From positions 4,001,752-4,065,751 of the forward strand of contig NW_026614695.1 in NCBI RefSeq assembly GCF_030052815.1: 64,000 bases of DNA. Reading direction: 5' to 3'. The notes below the pieces were generated by a model that saw only the letters and a list, made by a program, of their open reading frames with translations, was not told the DNA's origin and made no database searches. Origin of the DNA: Hevea brasiliensis (lineage: Eukaryota > Streptophyta > Magnoliopsida > Malpighiales > Euphorbiaceae). Position numbers and translations under genes: made by a program. This document shows, one piece after another, positions 21,976-34,743 of the stretch (position 1 is its first letter; each line of letters starts with the position of its first letter).

Positions 21976-24900
21976 TGTGACACCCCTTACCCGACTACAG
22001 TGTAGCCGAGCAAGTTATGCCACTCAGTGTGCCGGAGCACTCTATTTTATCTTAATACATTTTTATCATAGTTTTGAAAATAACTTGTGAAATATAATTC
22101 ATTTATTGAAATTGTAATTTATTTGAGGTTCTGAAAATTTTATAGAAAATCCGGCAAAGTACCGGCTAAAAATGGAGAAAACAGTTCTTCGGAACCTGTG
22201 AAAAACACTTCCTATGATCATATTCAATCAATCCCAACTCCAATTATCAACAAAGTCTCAGAATAATTTCATCAATTTCATTTATTTCTCAATCATTCAT
22301 CTCATGGTACTCATATACAATTCACATTTTGTATCACATCAAGTTCTGACAATTTCTTAACGATTCCTCTATTTATCATTTCACATCATCATTAGACTCA
22401 AATCATAAATAAATTCTCACATGTGATTTATAATCACAAATTACAAGTACTTACATTAATACAAAATTATATTACATTTGTTCAAATACATATGATAAAA
22501 TAAGAGTTTAATTACCAAATTTACAAAAATCTCAAAATACAAAATGGGACCTAGCGTCCTACCAATGCACTGTAGACGGTGAGGTGATACGGACACTATG
22601 CAGAACTGTGAACTGCCTTACCGAATCTGTGGTCTACTGGGCCCTCTGTCCAAATCTTCAGTACCTACGCGTTGCAAAAGCGACACGCTAAGCATAAAGC
22701 TTAGTGGTGCCAATAATACAAGAAAATATAATATGCAAATAAAAATAATAATTTCCTTGCTATTGTGTTCATAAGAAATGAGTAATTACTAACTTATTGT
22801 TTAGTCGAGGGCTAATCATGTTTTATGATATTAACTTCTTCATGCATTTCGTTAATTATTTTTTTTCTTCATCATCTTGAGCTTCCTTGTATTTTTGTAA
22901 TCATTCCTGATACTTAATTTTCATATTTTCTTTAATAATCAGTTCATAGTTATGCTTTTCCATTCATTTGGTTGCCCAAGTAACCTATACTGGATGACTG
23001 GACTGGATAACGGGTCGTTGGCACTAGGCACCGCAGTGCCTCGGGCCTTCATACCATGGGACGCAGAACTTCAACCATGTATGCAGTCAGTATGGCTAAA
23101 AAGCCATGATATCACATAATCGGGCATAAAAGCCATGCATACGGGCATAAAAGCCATGAATACGGGCATAAAGCCATGAATACAGGCATAAAACCTTTCG
23201 CAGTACTGCTAAAACAATACCCTATTGGCATGCCAAACTATCCAAACCAATCTTGTTAGGTATACTAGGGCATTTGATACTTTAAAATTCTTCAATCTTT
23301 GAATTTCAACTTTTGGTGTCACTATTCATTTCATTGGTCAACAAAAAAGTTGACTTTTGCATAGAAAATATGTACACTGACTTTGGCACTTCAAACACAC
23401 CACATTTTTCATTTAAAACTTGTTGGCATTAAGCATTAAAACCATTTCTAAGCTTTAACCAAGGGAAACAAAATTTTCAGTTTTTGAAACTTAAATTTAC
23501 TATTCCATTAAGCACTGTTGCAGTGGGAATTTGAGGAAATGGTAAACATGAAAGTTGTTCCTTATTTTTTCTAGTTGAATTTCGTTTTTTGAATCACTCC
23601 ATTTTGAGTTTTGTAGCTCAAGTTATGGCCAAAATAAGTTTACTGTTCACGTGCAATTCATGCCGAGATTTTGGGTCCGCAGATTTTTGGTCCAACTTTG
23701 GTCAGTAATTTGATCAAGTTAAGTTCATAATTTGGTCTAACTTTCTTCTTATGAAATGTTCTACCATACCTTAGGTTTCCATCGGTTCAAGAATCGCCTA
23801 AATCTTAGTTTTCTAGAGAGAGTTACAGTCCTCCAAACATTACTGCTCAAATGAAAATCTACAGAGTTGCAGGTTTGATAACTCAACTTTGCCCAATAAT
23901 TTGAATGGGTTAATGGCATAATTTGGGGTTATGTTCTTCATGAAAGTTGTTTGTCTATATCATATCTTCTCACTGTAAAAATTTCAGGTCAATTTGACCA
24001 TTCTACAGTGAGTTATGGCCAAATGAACAGTTACTGTTCATTTGGTCATTCTGCAGGGGCTGTTTGCAGGGTATCCGGATTGGGGCCAACTTTTGGTCCT
24101 CTTGCTTTGGTCTTTTGGGCATGGTTTCTTCAGCAAAAATGTGCCATTATAAGCCTAGTTTCATGTCCAATTGGCCAAACACCAATTGAATATACACAGC
24201 CAAAGTTATGTCAGTCCAATTGGACTGAAATCTCAGCCACCATCTTTCATTGTCTTTAGCGACCTACCATTCCACTTTGCCATGCCATTTTTCAGTCCAA
24301 TTTATGGTCAACATACCTCAAATGGTCACTAATTGACCATTAGAATGTTCTTTAACCATTTCATAAGCCAAGTCAAATTTTCATTCCTAAACCCTAGCTC
24401 AAAGTCATGGTTTTCACAATTTCTTTAGTTAACTCTTTCATTCTTGTATATATATATGTATACACTCTAAACATAATCTCCAATTCACTCTAAGTCCATT
24501 AATACAATCAAACTCATTCCTTCCTAGGGCTGCCGAAAATTCATAGGGTCCATATACATAGATTCCATTCATTTAATTCACAAAACCTTACTCACTTTAA
24601 GTCTTTAACATGAATTAAAAGAGATTTAAGTGTAAATAGGCACTAACCTTGAATAGGGCAAAATTTCAAACTACCCAAACTCCTTCTTTCTTCTTCTTTT
24701 GGCTGCCTAGAGGTTACTCAAGTTGCTAGGTTAATTTTTTGTGAAGCTAGGTTATGATTTTGTTGGGTAGAAATGGGTGAATCAAGCTTTGAAAAGCTTG
24801 AATATACTTAGCTATGGAAGAAGAGGTTCACGTCCAAATGAAGAAGAAGATTCAGAAAATTTGTCTCTTCATTTGTCATTTTTCTCTTTTTAATTTGGCT

Positions 24901-25490
24901 TGTTGGGTTGTGATTGGTGGAAGCCTTCCAAATGACATCATGTGATGTCATATTTAGGTTTTTCTTTCATTTTCTTTTCTTCTTTTCTCTACTCATTTTC
25001 ACTTTAATTTTTAGTAATATTTATTCATATTTTATGTCATATTAATTATTTACTTAACTGGACAAGTCGGCCAAAAATCACCTCTGAAGGCGAAATGACC
25101 AAAATGCCCTCCATTTGGCTTAACGGGTCAAAATTGGCTGTACCGATTGAAAAATTTTTCTAAATATTTTCTTGGCATTCTAATGCCATAGGAACCTTAA
25201 TGACCCTTCTCTGGAGTCCCAAAAATTATTTTATAATTTTTCCCCGGGTCTAGGGCTCCTCGTTGCGAGAACCGCAACTTCCCTCTGGTTACCCATCGCT
25301 TGGGCACCGGCTCATTTAACTTGGTTGTATTTTATTTCTAAAATTTTTACTAAATTTTTCTTATCAATATTTGAGTTATTTATGGTTCCTCACTTTAGTT
25401 TAAATATTTTTCCGAACGTTCTAGCTGTCCAGACAGACAGGTCACCGAGCATAAGAGAATGTACGGAGTTGCTACCGGGAGGGTGTTACA
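21976..25490 (-). repeat. Element C 3' LTR
   Basis: Left boundary TGTGACACCCC, right boundary GGTGTTACA. It contains a short tandem run of GGGCATAAAAGCCATGAATAC-like units at about 23123-23210 (four units of 20-22 bp) and the first stem of the twin stem-loop at 22688-22704 (CTAAGC / GCTTAG). Confidence 0.92.
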
Positions 25491-25845
25491 ATTCTTCCCC
25501 TCTTATTTAAATTTCGTCCTCGAAATTTACCCAGTGTAAATAGCCGAGGAGCTACTACCTCTTTATTTCTTCATCTTTCCGTGTTATCCTACTTCACTTT
25601 CTCCTTAGTCTCAATCCTATCCTCAAACAGTTATGTACTCATCCTTTTTCATCTTAAATATAGTCTCCTTCTTATTTCCATTCGCTATCTCATTGTCTCT
25701 TTACTCTCTTATTCCATACCCTAACCTAAAATAAACAGGAAATACAGATCTGCAATAGTGTCACCTCGACTCTTATGAATGCAATGCATGGTATGCAGTC
25801 TATCTAGGTCCAGAAACGCCTAAACCGTGCTCTGATACCAATAAA
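25491..25845 (-). other. Element C interior: PBS, leader, non-coding filler, polypurine tract
   Basis: From the 5' end (right): PBS GCTCTGATACCA on the plus strand at 25829-25840, a leader homologous to that of B (GGTTTAGGCGTTTCTGGACC on the minus strand), about 200 bp without recognisable gag or pol, then a stretch matching the 3' end of pol (AAATTTCGAGGACGAAATTT) and the polypurine tract (minus-strand AGAGGGGAAGAAT) next to the LTR. The loss of gag-pol is therefore sharply bounded on both sides. Confidence 0.85.
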
Positions 25846-28800
25846 TGTGACACCCCTTACCCGACTACAGTGTAGCCGAGCAAGTTATGCCACTCAGTGT
25901 GCCGGAGCACTCTATTTTATCTTAATACATTTTTATTATAGTTTTGAAAATAACTTGTGAAATATAATTCATTTATTGAAATTGTAATTTATTTGAGGTT
26001 CTGAAAATTTTATAGAAAATCCGGCAAAGTACCAGCTAAAAATGGAGAAAACAGTTCTTCGGAACCTGTGAAAAACACTTCCTATGATCATATTCAATCA
26101 ATCCCAACTCCAATTATCAACAAAGTCTCAGAATAATTTCATCAATTTCATTTATTTCTCAATCATTCATCTCATGGTACTCATATACAATTCACATTTT
26201 GTATCACATCAAGTTCTGACAATTTCTTAACGATTCCTCTATTTATCATTTCACATCATCATTAGACTCAAATCATAAATAAATTCTCACATGTGATTTA
26301 TAATCACAAATTACAAGTACTTACATTAATACAAAATTATATTACATTTGTTCAAATACATATGATAAAATAAGAGTTTAATTACCAAATTTACAAAAAT
26401 CTCAAAATACAAAATGGGACCTAGTGTCCTACCAATGCACTGTAGACGGTGAGGTGACACGGACACTATGCAGAACTGTGAACTGCCTTACCGAATCTGT
26501 GGTCTACTGGGCCCTCTGTCCAAATCTTCAGTACCTACACATTGCAAAATCGACGCGCTAAGCATAAAGCTTAGTGGTGCCAATAATACAAGAAAATATA
26601 ATATGCAAATAAAAATAATAATTTCCTTGCTATTGTGTTCATAAGAAATGAGTAATTACTAACTTATTGTTTAGTCGAGGGCTAATCATGTTTTATGATA
26701 TTAACTTCTTCATGCATTTCGTTAATTATTTTTTTTCTTCATGATCTTGAGCTTCCTTGTATTTTTGTAATCATTCCTGATACTTAATTTTCGTATTTTC
26801 TTCAATAATCAGTTCACAGTTATGCTTTTCCATTCATTTGGTTGCCATAGTAACCTATACTGGATGAATGGACTGGATAACGGGTCGTTGGCACTGGGCA
26901 CCGCGGTGCCTCGGGCCGTCATACCATGGGACGCAGAATGTCAACCATGTATGCAGTCAGTATGGCTAAAAAGCCATGATATCACATAATCAGGCATAAA
27001 AGCCATGCATACGGGCATAAAAGCCATGAATACGGGCATAAAGCCATGAATACAGGCATAAAGCCTTTCGCAAAGATCGCTAAAACAATACCCTATTGGC
27101 ATGCCAAACTATCCAACCCAATCTTGTTAGGTATACTAGGGCATTTGATACTTTAAAATTCTTCAATCTTTGAATTTCAACTTTTGGTGTCACTATTCAT
27201 TTCATTGGTCAACAAAAAAGTTGACTTTTGCATAGAAAATATGCACACTGACTTTGGCACTTCAAACATACCACATTTTTCATTTAAAACTTGTTGGCAT
27301 TAAGCATTAAAACCATTTCTAAGCTTTAACCAAGGGAAACAAAATTTTCAGTTTTTGAAACTAAACTTTACTATTCCATTAAGCACTGTTGCAGTGGGAA
27401 TTTGAGGAAATGGTAAACATGAAATTTGTTCCTTATTTAGTCTATATTAATTACCTTTATTGAATCACTACATTTTGAGATTTTTAGCTCAAGTTATTGC
27501 CAAAATAAGTTTCTTTGTTTACGTGCAATCGCTCATCTTTGAGATTTTGGAGTGCAGCGATTTTTGTCCAACTTTGGTCAGTAATTTGATCAAGTTAGGT
27601 TCATAATTTGGTCTAACTTTCTTCTTATGAAATGTTCTACCATACCTTAGGTTTCCATTGGTTCAAGAATCGCCTAAATCCGAGTTTTCTAGAGAGAGTT
27701 ATAGTCCTCCAAACATTACTGCTCAAATGAAAATCTGCAGAGTTGCAGGTTTGATAACTCAACTTTGCCCAATAATTTGAATGGGTTAATGGCATAATTT
27801 GGGGTGATGTTCTTCATGAAAGTTGTTTGTCTATATCATATCTTGTTACTGTAAAAATTTCAGGTCAATTTGACCATTCTACAGTGAGTTATGGCCAAAT
27901 GAACAGTTACTGTTCACTTGGTCATTCTGCAGGGGCTGTTTGCAGGGTATCCGGATTGGGGCCAACTTTTGGTCCTCTTGCTTTTGTCTTTTGGGCATGG
28001 TTTCTTCAGCAAAACTGTGCCATTATAAGCCTAGTTTCATGTCCAATTGGCCAAACACCAATTGAATCTACACAGCCAAAGTTATGGCAGTCCAATTGGA
28101 CTGAAATCTCACCACCATCTGTCTTTGTCTTTAGGCAGCCTACCATTCCACTTTGCCATGCCATTTTTCAGTCCAATTTATGGTCAAAATACCTCAAATG
28201 GTCACTAATTGACCATTAGAATGTTCTTTAACCATTTCATAAGCCAAGTCAAATTTTCATTCCTAAACCCTAGCTCAAAGTCATGGTTTTCACAATTTCT
28301 TTAGTTAACTCTTTCATTCTTGTATATATATATGTATACATTCTAAATATAATCTCCAATTCATTCTAAGTCCATTAATACAATCAAACTCATTCCTTCA
28401 TAGGGCTGCCGAAAATTCATAGGGTCCATATACATAGATTCCATTCATTTAATTCACAAAACCTTACTCACTTTAAGTCTTTAACATGAATTAAAAGAGA
28501 TTTAAGTGTAAATAGGCACTAACCTTGAATAGGGCAGAATTTCAAACTACCCAAACTCCTTCTTTCTTCTTCTTTTGGCTGCCTAGAGGTTACTCAAGTT
28601 GCTAGGTTAATTTTTTGTGAAGCTAGGTTATGATTTTGTTGGGTAGAAATGGGTGAATCAAGCTTTGAAAAGCTTGAATATACTTAGCTATGGAAGAAGA
28701 GGTTCACGTCCAAATGAAGAAGAAGATTCAGAAAATTTGTCTCTTCATTTGTCATTTTTCTCTTTTTAATTTGGCTTGTTGGGTTGTGATTGGTGGAAGC

Positions 28801-29368
28801 CTTCCAAATGACATCATGTGATGTCATATTTAGGTTTTTCTTTCATTTTCTTTTCTTCTTTTCTCTACTCATTTTCACTTTAGTTTTTAGTAATATTTAT
28901 TCATATTTTATGTCATATTAATTATTTACTTTACTGGACAAGTCGGCCAAAAATCACCTCTGAAGGCGAAATGACCAAAATGCCCTCCGTTTGGCTTAAC
29001 GGGTCAAAATTGGCTGTACCGATTGAAAAATTTTTCTAAATATTTTCTTGGCATTCTAATGCCATAGGAACCTTAATGACCCTTCTCTGGAGTCCCAAAA
29101 AATATTTTATAATTTTTCCCCCGGGTCTAGGGCTCCTCGTTGCGAGAACCGCAACTTCCCTCTGGTTACCCATCGCTTGGGCACCGGCTCATTTAACTTG
29201 GTTGTATTTTATTTCTAAAATTTTTACTAAATTTTTCTTATCAATATTTGAGTTATTTATGGTTCCTCACTTTAGTTTAAATATTTTTCCGAATGTTCTA
29301 GCTATCCGGACCGACACCGGTCACCGGAACAGTAGAATGTACGGAGTTGCTACCGGGAGGGTGTTACA
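25846..29368 (-). repeat. Element C 5' LTR
   Basis: 3523 bp, almost identical to the partner LTR; a few clustered differences occur at about 27430-27560. The right boundary GGTGTTACA is followed by ACTAT. Confidence 0.92.
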
Positions 29369-31016
29369 ACTATGGCTGAGATGACATTGGACAAGAAATC
29401 TATCCTTTCTCTCACAACTGTGATCTCATTTCCCTTAGGAGTTTTCAAAGAAATCCTCTTCAATTTACAATCAACCATTGCTTGATGACGTGCCAACCAG
29501 TCCATTCCCAAAATCACATCAAACTCATGGAAAGGCAACTCAATCAGGTCTGCCAAGAATTCATGCCCCTGAATCCTTAACGGATAACCCTTGTATACTT
29601 TGTTCACCACTGCCCTGTGGCCCAATGGATTAGTGACCAGAATGTCTTGGTCACTCTCCCCTACTAGTATCCCCCTTTCTATGGGTAGGTTGATGTAGAT
29701 GTATGAATGAGTGGATCCTAGATCCACCAATGCATGTACAGATGTATTGCAGAGGGAGAACGTACCCCTGATGACGTCCGGGGCATCTTATTCCTCCTGA
29801 GCTCTTATGGCATAGGCTTTGGCAGGTGCTCTGCCCTCAGGCCTCTCTGTTGGCTATGATGTAGGTCTCTGTGATGGTCCCACTACCTCAGATTTGCCAG
29901 ATTTCCTATCCCTTTATGGTGCAGGAGTAGGTTTGTCTACTTGTGTTGGAGCAGCTGTAGCAATTTTGTGTGAATAGTTCCTCAACTGATGCTCTGTCGA
30001 CCCACACCTTAAACAGGCACTATTCACTCTCCAACACTCCCCCTTATGCCAATTCAAGCAATGCGGATATGCAGAAGATGTTGGGGCTGGTCCCCTGAAC
30101 CCCGTCCCTGGAGAGCTGCCCACTGATGGTGTGGACTGATCTCTCCTGGGGGTGAACTATGGCCTCGGCCCCTGAGACTGAACTTGACCTTGAGGTTGAC
30201 CTGAACTCTGTGCAGGTGGACCTTTGGACTTCTTCCCAGGTGCAAGAGATGAACTAGACTGACCCTAGCCCCTCTTTTGCTATCTCTCTCTTCTGGTATG
30301 TTCACTTATTCTAACCTTTTCAACTTTTATAGTAGCTTCCACTAACTTGGTGAAGTCTGTGATTCCCAAGGCAGTGATCATGATCTTTATATTATCATTT
30401 AATCCCTCTTCAAATCTCTTACACCTTTCGGCCTCATGAGGGACTATCGCCCTTCCGTAGCGGCTCAGTCTGACAAATTCCTTTTCATACTCTACCACTG
30501 TCAGCTGTCTCTGCCTCAGGTTAATGAATTCTCTTCTTCTCTCTTCTAGGTATACACTACCCACATATTTCTTCTTGAATTCTGAGAGGAAGAAGTCCCA
30601 AGTTATTAATTCTGGCTACACTTCACTAGACACTGTATCCCATCATTGGTAGGCATCATCTCTTCTAGATTTTACTCTGGAGTGCAGTGGAGTTGTTTTA
30701 AAACCCTTCCTGTTCTGTTCAGCCAGTTTTTGGCTGCAATAGAATCATCTTCTCTCTTGCTAAAGAAATCCACTGCTCCAAATTTTCTTAGTCTTTTTAG
30801 ATGTGATTTCTGCTGTGGAGGTGGTGGTGGTGGTGGCATTACCCAAGCCATTTGTCTGAAAAACTCGGCCATTTGCTAGAACATGGCCTGTGGAGGCTGA
30901 GCAGGCTCTGCTGGAGCTGGCGGAGCAAGTTCTCCCCTACCCCCAGTCTCAGCCGCTGCAAGTGGAGCATGACTCTCCACTTCCTCCTCAACTACCCTCT
31001 GAGATGTGGGGTCCAT
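29369..31016 (-). pseudogene. Element B gag and protease (broken)
   Basis: Minus-strand gag starts at ATG 31016 (MDPTSQR). A stop near 30892 and a deletion around 30660-30675 that removes most of the QNLEAAV region break it. The conserved Gag core (about 30290-30600: VYLEERRREFINLRQRQLTV, ERCKRFEEGLNDNIK, GITDFTKLVEA) and the zinc knuckle (CLRCGSTEH at about 30000-30030) are recognisable. The protease (about 29375-29740) has MVDLGSTHSYI and ILGMDWL and breaks off at NVISAIV where element C is inserted; the frame resumes as VARKL on the other side. The active-site triad reads D-L-G rather than D-S/T-G. Confidence 0.88.
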
Positions 31017-31126
31017 ATCCTATTCAAAATAACAAAGACAAACAAATCTGCATTAGTGTCACCTCGACTCTTACAAATGCAATGCATGGTATGGACTCGA
31101 TCTAGGCTCAGAAATGCCTAAACCGT

Positions 31127-31138
31127 GCTCTGATACCA
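31127..31138 (-). other. Primer binding site, element B
   Basis: GCTCTGATACCA on the plus strand, an exact TGGTATCAGAGC on the element strand, five bases from the 5' LTR (31144). Confidence 0.9.
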
Positions 31139-31143
31139 CTAAA

Positions 31144-34100
31144 TATGACATCCCTTACCCATCTACAGTATAGCCAAGTAAGATATGTCACACAGTGTAC
31201 TGGAACACCCTATTTTATTTTAATCCTCTTTATCCTTCCTTATTTATTTTTATCATAGTTATGAAGTACAATTGGTGAAGTATAATTTATTTAAGTCATT
31301 TATGGAAAATATCAATTTATTTGAGGTTCCGCAAATTTTATAGAAAATCTGACAGAGTACAGGCTAAAAATGGAGAAAAGAGTTCTTCGAAACCTGTGGA
31401 AAACACTTCCAAAATTTTCAATCAATCCCAAACTCCATTTCATCAACAAAATCTCAATCTTTTTCAACAACATTTCCATTTCTCAATCATTCATTTCATA
31501 TGATATTTATGCAAAAGTCATCAATAAATATTCACTTTTTCATTCATAAACACAATTTTCACTATTTACATCAATGCCAAAATACATTACATAAGTCTTA
31601 GTTACACATGAGAAAATAAAAGCTAATTACAAAATATCAAAATAAAACCTAGTGTCCTACCAATGCATTGATGACAATGAGGTGACACAGACACTATGCA
31701 GAGCTGCAGAAGGTCTCACCCAGTCTGTGGTCTACTGGGCTCTCGGTTGGTCTCTCCAGAACCTACACGTGGCAAAAAGCAACGCGCTAAGCAATAATGC
31801 ATAGTGGTACCAATAATAGAATAAAAAGAAATAACAGAAATTAAATATGCAGTGAATGTATTAATGTCTTATGCAGACAAATTTTCGATAATTGTTTGTA
31901 GTCCTATTGATTTTGTACTTGTTATGTTCATTATTTCATTAAATTTATCCACATTCTTTTTTTAGTGGTTGCCCAAGTAACCTATACTGAATGACTGGAC
32001 TGGATAAACGGGTAAACTGGCACTGAGTATCAAGTACCTCAGGCTATCTCACCATCGGTCACATATGTATCTCCCGGTGTGCAACAGAACAGCTAATAAG
32101 CTGTAATAACATTAGGCACAAAGCCAAGTATCATCACAATGTCAAAATGGCTAAAAGCCATAAAATCACAGAATAGCATAATGCCATGTGCAGTACTGCT
32201 AACTGAATCCTATTAGCATGCCAACCTATCCAAACCAATCTTGCTAGGTGTATTAGGACATGTTACACTTTTAATTTGTACAATTCTTGAAATTTAAGTT
32301 TAGGTGTTACTATTTATTTCATTAGTCAACTAAAATGTTGACTTTTGCATAGACAATAGGTACATTGGTTCTAATACTCCCAACATACCACATTTTTCAT
32401 TCTAAAGTTGTTGGTATTGGTTGCCAATACCATTTCTAAGCTTAGTGCTAGTTGTTCAAAATTTTCAGATTTCAAGCCTTGTGTTTACTGTTCTATTGGT
32501 CATTTTTACAGTAGGAATTTGGCAAAGTTGTCAACATGAAAGTTGTTTCGTATTGTGTCTAGTTACATTTCTTTTTTTCAATCACTCTATTTGGACTTTT
32601 GTAGCTCAAGTTATGGCCTAAAAACCACAACTAGCCGGATTGCAAACTTTCCAGATTTTCTGGACTGACCAAATCTATAGTGTTTTGTGTAGTGAATGCA
32701 AGTCACTTTTTGAACAAGTTATGGTTAAAATTTGGGTTAGGTTTCTCCATGAAAGTTGTAGATCTATATCTCAGATTTCTGTTGGTAAAATATCAGGCTA
32801 ATTAGACCTTTCTACACTGAGTTATGACCAAATGAATAGACACTATTCATTTGGTCATTTTGCCCAAGCAAAATGCAAGTCACCCTGATTAGGGCAATTT
32901 TTAGGCTAACTTGGTTTGGTTTTCTGGGTAGGGTTTCTTCACCAAAGTGGTGCCATTATGTGTCTAGTTTCATGTCCAATTGGCCTTGCACCAATTGAAC
33001 CTCTATAACTCCATTTATAACTGCCCAAACCTGCTAGACTCATGCTCAGTCCTGCAAGTTAGCTAAGGCACCTCACCCATACACAAATGCCAAGCCTCAA
33101 CTCACTTCATTTCCTCATCATACACATTCAAATGGTCACTAATTGACCATTACAAGGTTAATGAACCATCACATGAGAAAACCCTAGAATTTTTCAAGTG
33201 TCCAATTTTTTCATTTCATACATGCACAATTCTTGCATTTGACTTACTTAATTATGTTCAATACCCCATCCACTACCAAAGGCTGCTCATAACCATTTTT
33301 CTACCAAGCAAAATCATCAAATCCTAGCTAACCCTAGCTGCCAAAAATTGTAAGTTGCACACACATACACTTCTTTGCTTTATTTCCTTATATTTCCTAC
33401 ACAATTCATGCCATTGAACATGAATTAAAGCAAAAAGGAGTAAGAGTTGGACACTAACCTTGTTGGAGTAGAATTTCAAGCCAACTAAACTTGCCCTTTT
33501 CTTCCTCTTTTGGCTGCCTAGAGGATGTTCAAGTTGCTAGGTAAATTTTTTGTGAAGCTAGGTAAGGGTTTCAAATGAGATTTGGTGAGGTTGGGAGCTT
33601 GGGTGAGCTTTCATGGAGGAAATGGCTATGGGAGAAGAGGGAGACGGCTGGATTGGTTTGGAGCAGCTGATGACCCTTTTTTGTTTATTCTTATCTCATT
33701 TTATTTATTTTAAATGGGCTTGATTAATTGTAATTGGTGGTAAGTGTTTAATGACATCATGGTGATGTCATAATTAGCGTTTTATCTCATTTTCTCTTAT
33801 TTTCTACTGTACTCATTTTCAATTTAATTTTTACCAATATTTATTCACATTTTGTGTCATGATAATTATTTACTTAACTGGACAAGTCAGCGAAAAATCA
33901 TCTCTAAAGGCGAAATGACCAAAATACTCTCCGTTTAGCTTAACAGACCAAAATTTTCTATACTTATTCTAAGCATTTTCTTGGCATTCTAATGCCATAA
34001 AACCTTCAATGACTCTTCTCTAGAGTCCCAAAAATTATTTTATGAATTTTTCCCGGGGTATAGGGCTCCTAGTTGCAAGGACCACAACTTCCCACTGGGT

Positions 34101-34302
34101 TATCCATCTCTAGGGCACCGGCTCATTTAACTTGGTTGTATTTTATTTCTAAAATTTTTCCTAAATTTTTCTTATTAATATTTGAGTTAATTATGGTTCC
34201 GCACTTTAGTTTAAATATTTTTCCGAACGTTCAAGCTATCCGAACCGACACTGGTCACCGGAACAGTAGAATGTACGGAGTTGCTATAGGGAGGGTGTTA
34301 CA
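31144..34302 (-). repeat. Element B 5' LTR
   Basis: Left boundary TATGACATCCC (TGTGACACCCC in the partner LTR), right boundary GGTGTTACA at 34302. It is collinear with 3957-7117 with scattered substitutions. The twin stem-loop lies about 640 bp in from 31144 and is slightly mutated (CTAAGCAATAATGCATAG). Confidence 0.92.
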
Positions 34303-34743
34303 AAATCATTATTATATAATCGTTCCAAAATAGTTCTTCTAAACCCACCAATTTGTTCAAACCATCCAAAACCAAAGAATTTACCTAAAGGAGCATTAAA
34401 AGAGCTAAAACATTTGCATGTGCAAGATTCAAAACAACATTAATGTTTGAACCTAAAATTTCAAAAGAAAACCCTAATTCAAAACCAAATCCTTACATGC
34501 AAGGGTTAAAAAAACAAGAACATTTATGCAAAAATAAGGAAAATGACTAAATCTTTTAAAAGAAAACAATAAAAATTACCTTTGATCTTGAACATCAATA
34601 CATAAGACCTCAAAAGACTCTTAAAGGATCTAAGACTTATGTATTCTTCCACTTGTTCAAAGCCACAAATCAAAGGGCATTTGAACTTATTTCTCATGCA
34701 TGTTGAAATAAAACCAATAAAGATCTTAATTAGCAAGTTGGGA
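34303..34743 (-). repeat. Old repeat, middle slice between B and D
   Basis: Sequence between the end of element B and the start of solo LTR D. It includes the right-hand target duplications of B (AAATC) and the left one of D (TGGGA, 34739-34743). AT-rich, with no supportable gene; the 95-codon minus frame runs into LTR D and is not convincing. It joins 3145-3956 and 42697-42999 when insertions are removed. Confidence 0.35.

Larger units (their letters stand above)
21976..29368 (-). mobile_element. Element C: LTR retrotransposon without coding region
   Basis: Two 3.5-kb LTRs (21976-25490 and 25846-29368) flank a 355-bp interior, bounded by a perfect 5-bp target-site duplication ACTAT (21971-21975 and 29369-29373). 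The interior keeps a perfect initiator-Met PBS (25829-25840), a leader like that of B, and a polypurine tract. The first ATG is followed at once by a stop (ATGGAATAA on the minus strand). It therefore has the cis sequences for reverse transcription but no enzymes and would depend on a relative such as B or G. The LTRs differ very little in the stretches compared by eye (about one base in the first 100), pointing to a fairly recent insertion into B. Confidence 0.93.
3957..34302 (-). mobile_element. Element B: full-length Ty3/gypsy chromovirus, hosts two nested insertions
   Basis: Minus-strand element with a 5' LTR (31144-34302, 3159 bp), PBS at 31127-31138, gag, protease, RT/RNase H, integrase with chromodomain, polypurine tract beside 7118-7131, and a 3' LTR (3957-7117, 3161 bp). 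The flanking 5-mers CAATC (3952-3956) and AAATC (34303-34307) match at four of five positions, consistent with a decayed target-site duplication. The element is split by A (9556-21346) in RT and by C (21976-29368) at the protease/RT junction; removing both leaves about 11.2 kb, close to the 11.8 kb of A. Multiple stops and frameshifts make it defective. The integrase-chromodomain fusion and initiator-Met PBS point to the Tekay/Del chromovirus clade. Confidence 0.9.

Noticed and set aside
23123..23210. Short GGGCATAAAAGCCATGAATAC-type repeats considered as a CRISPR-like array
   Set aside because: The units are contiguous, degenerate and about 21 bp without unique spacers, and recur inside plant LTRs.
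25491..25845. Interior of C considered as a small gene or ncRNA
   Set aside because: The first ATG is followed by a stop, and both ends are explained by PBS/leader and polypurine tract.
30646..31121. Plus-strand ORFs opposite gag of B with poly-Gly
   Set aside because: Poly-Gly is the reverse complement of the proline run in gag; shadow frames.
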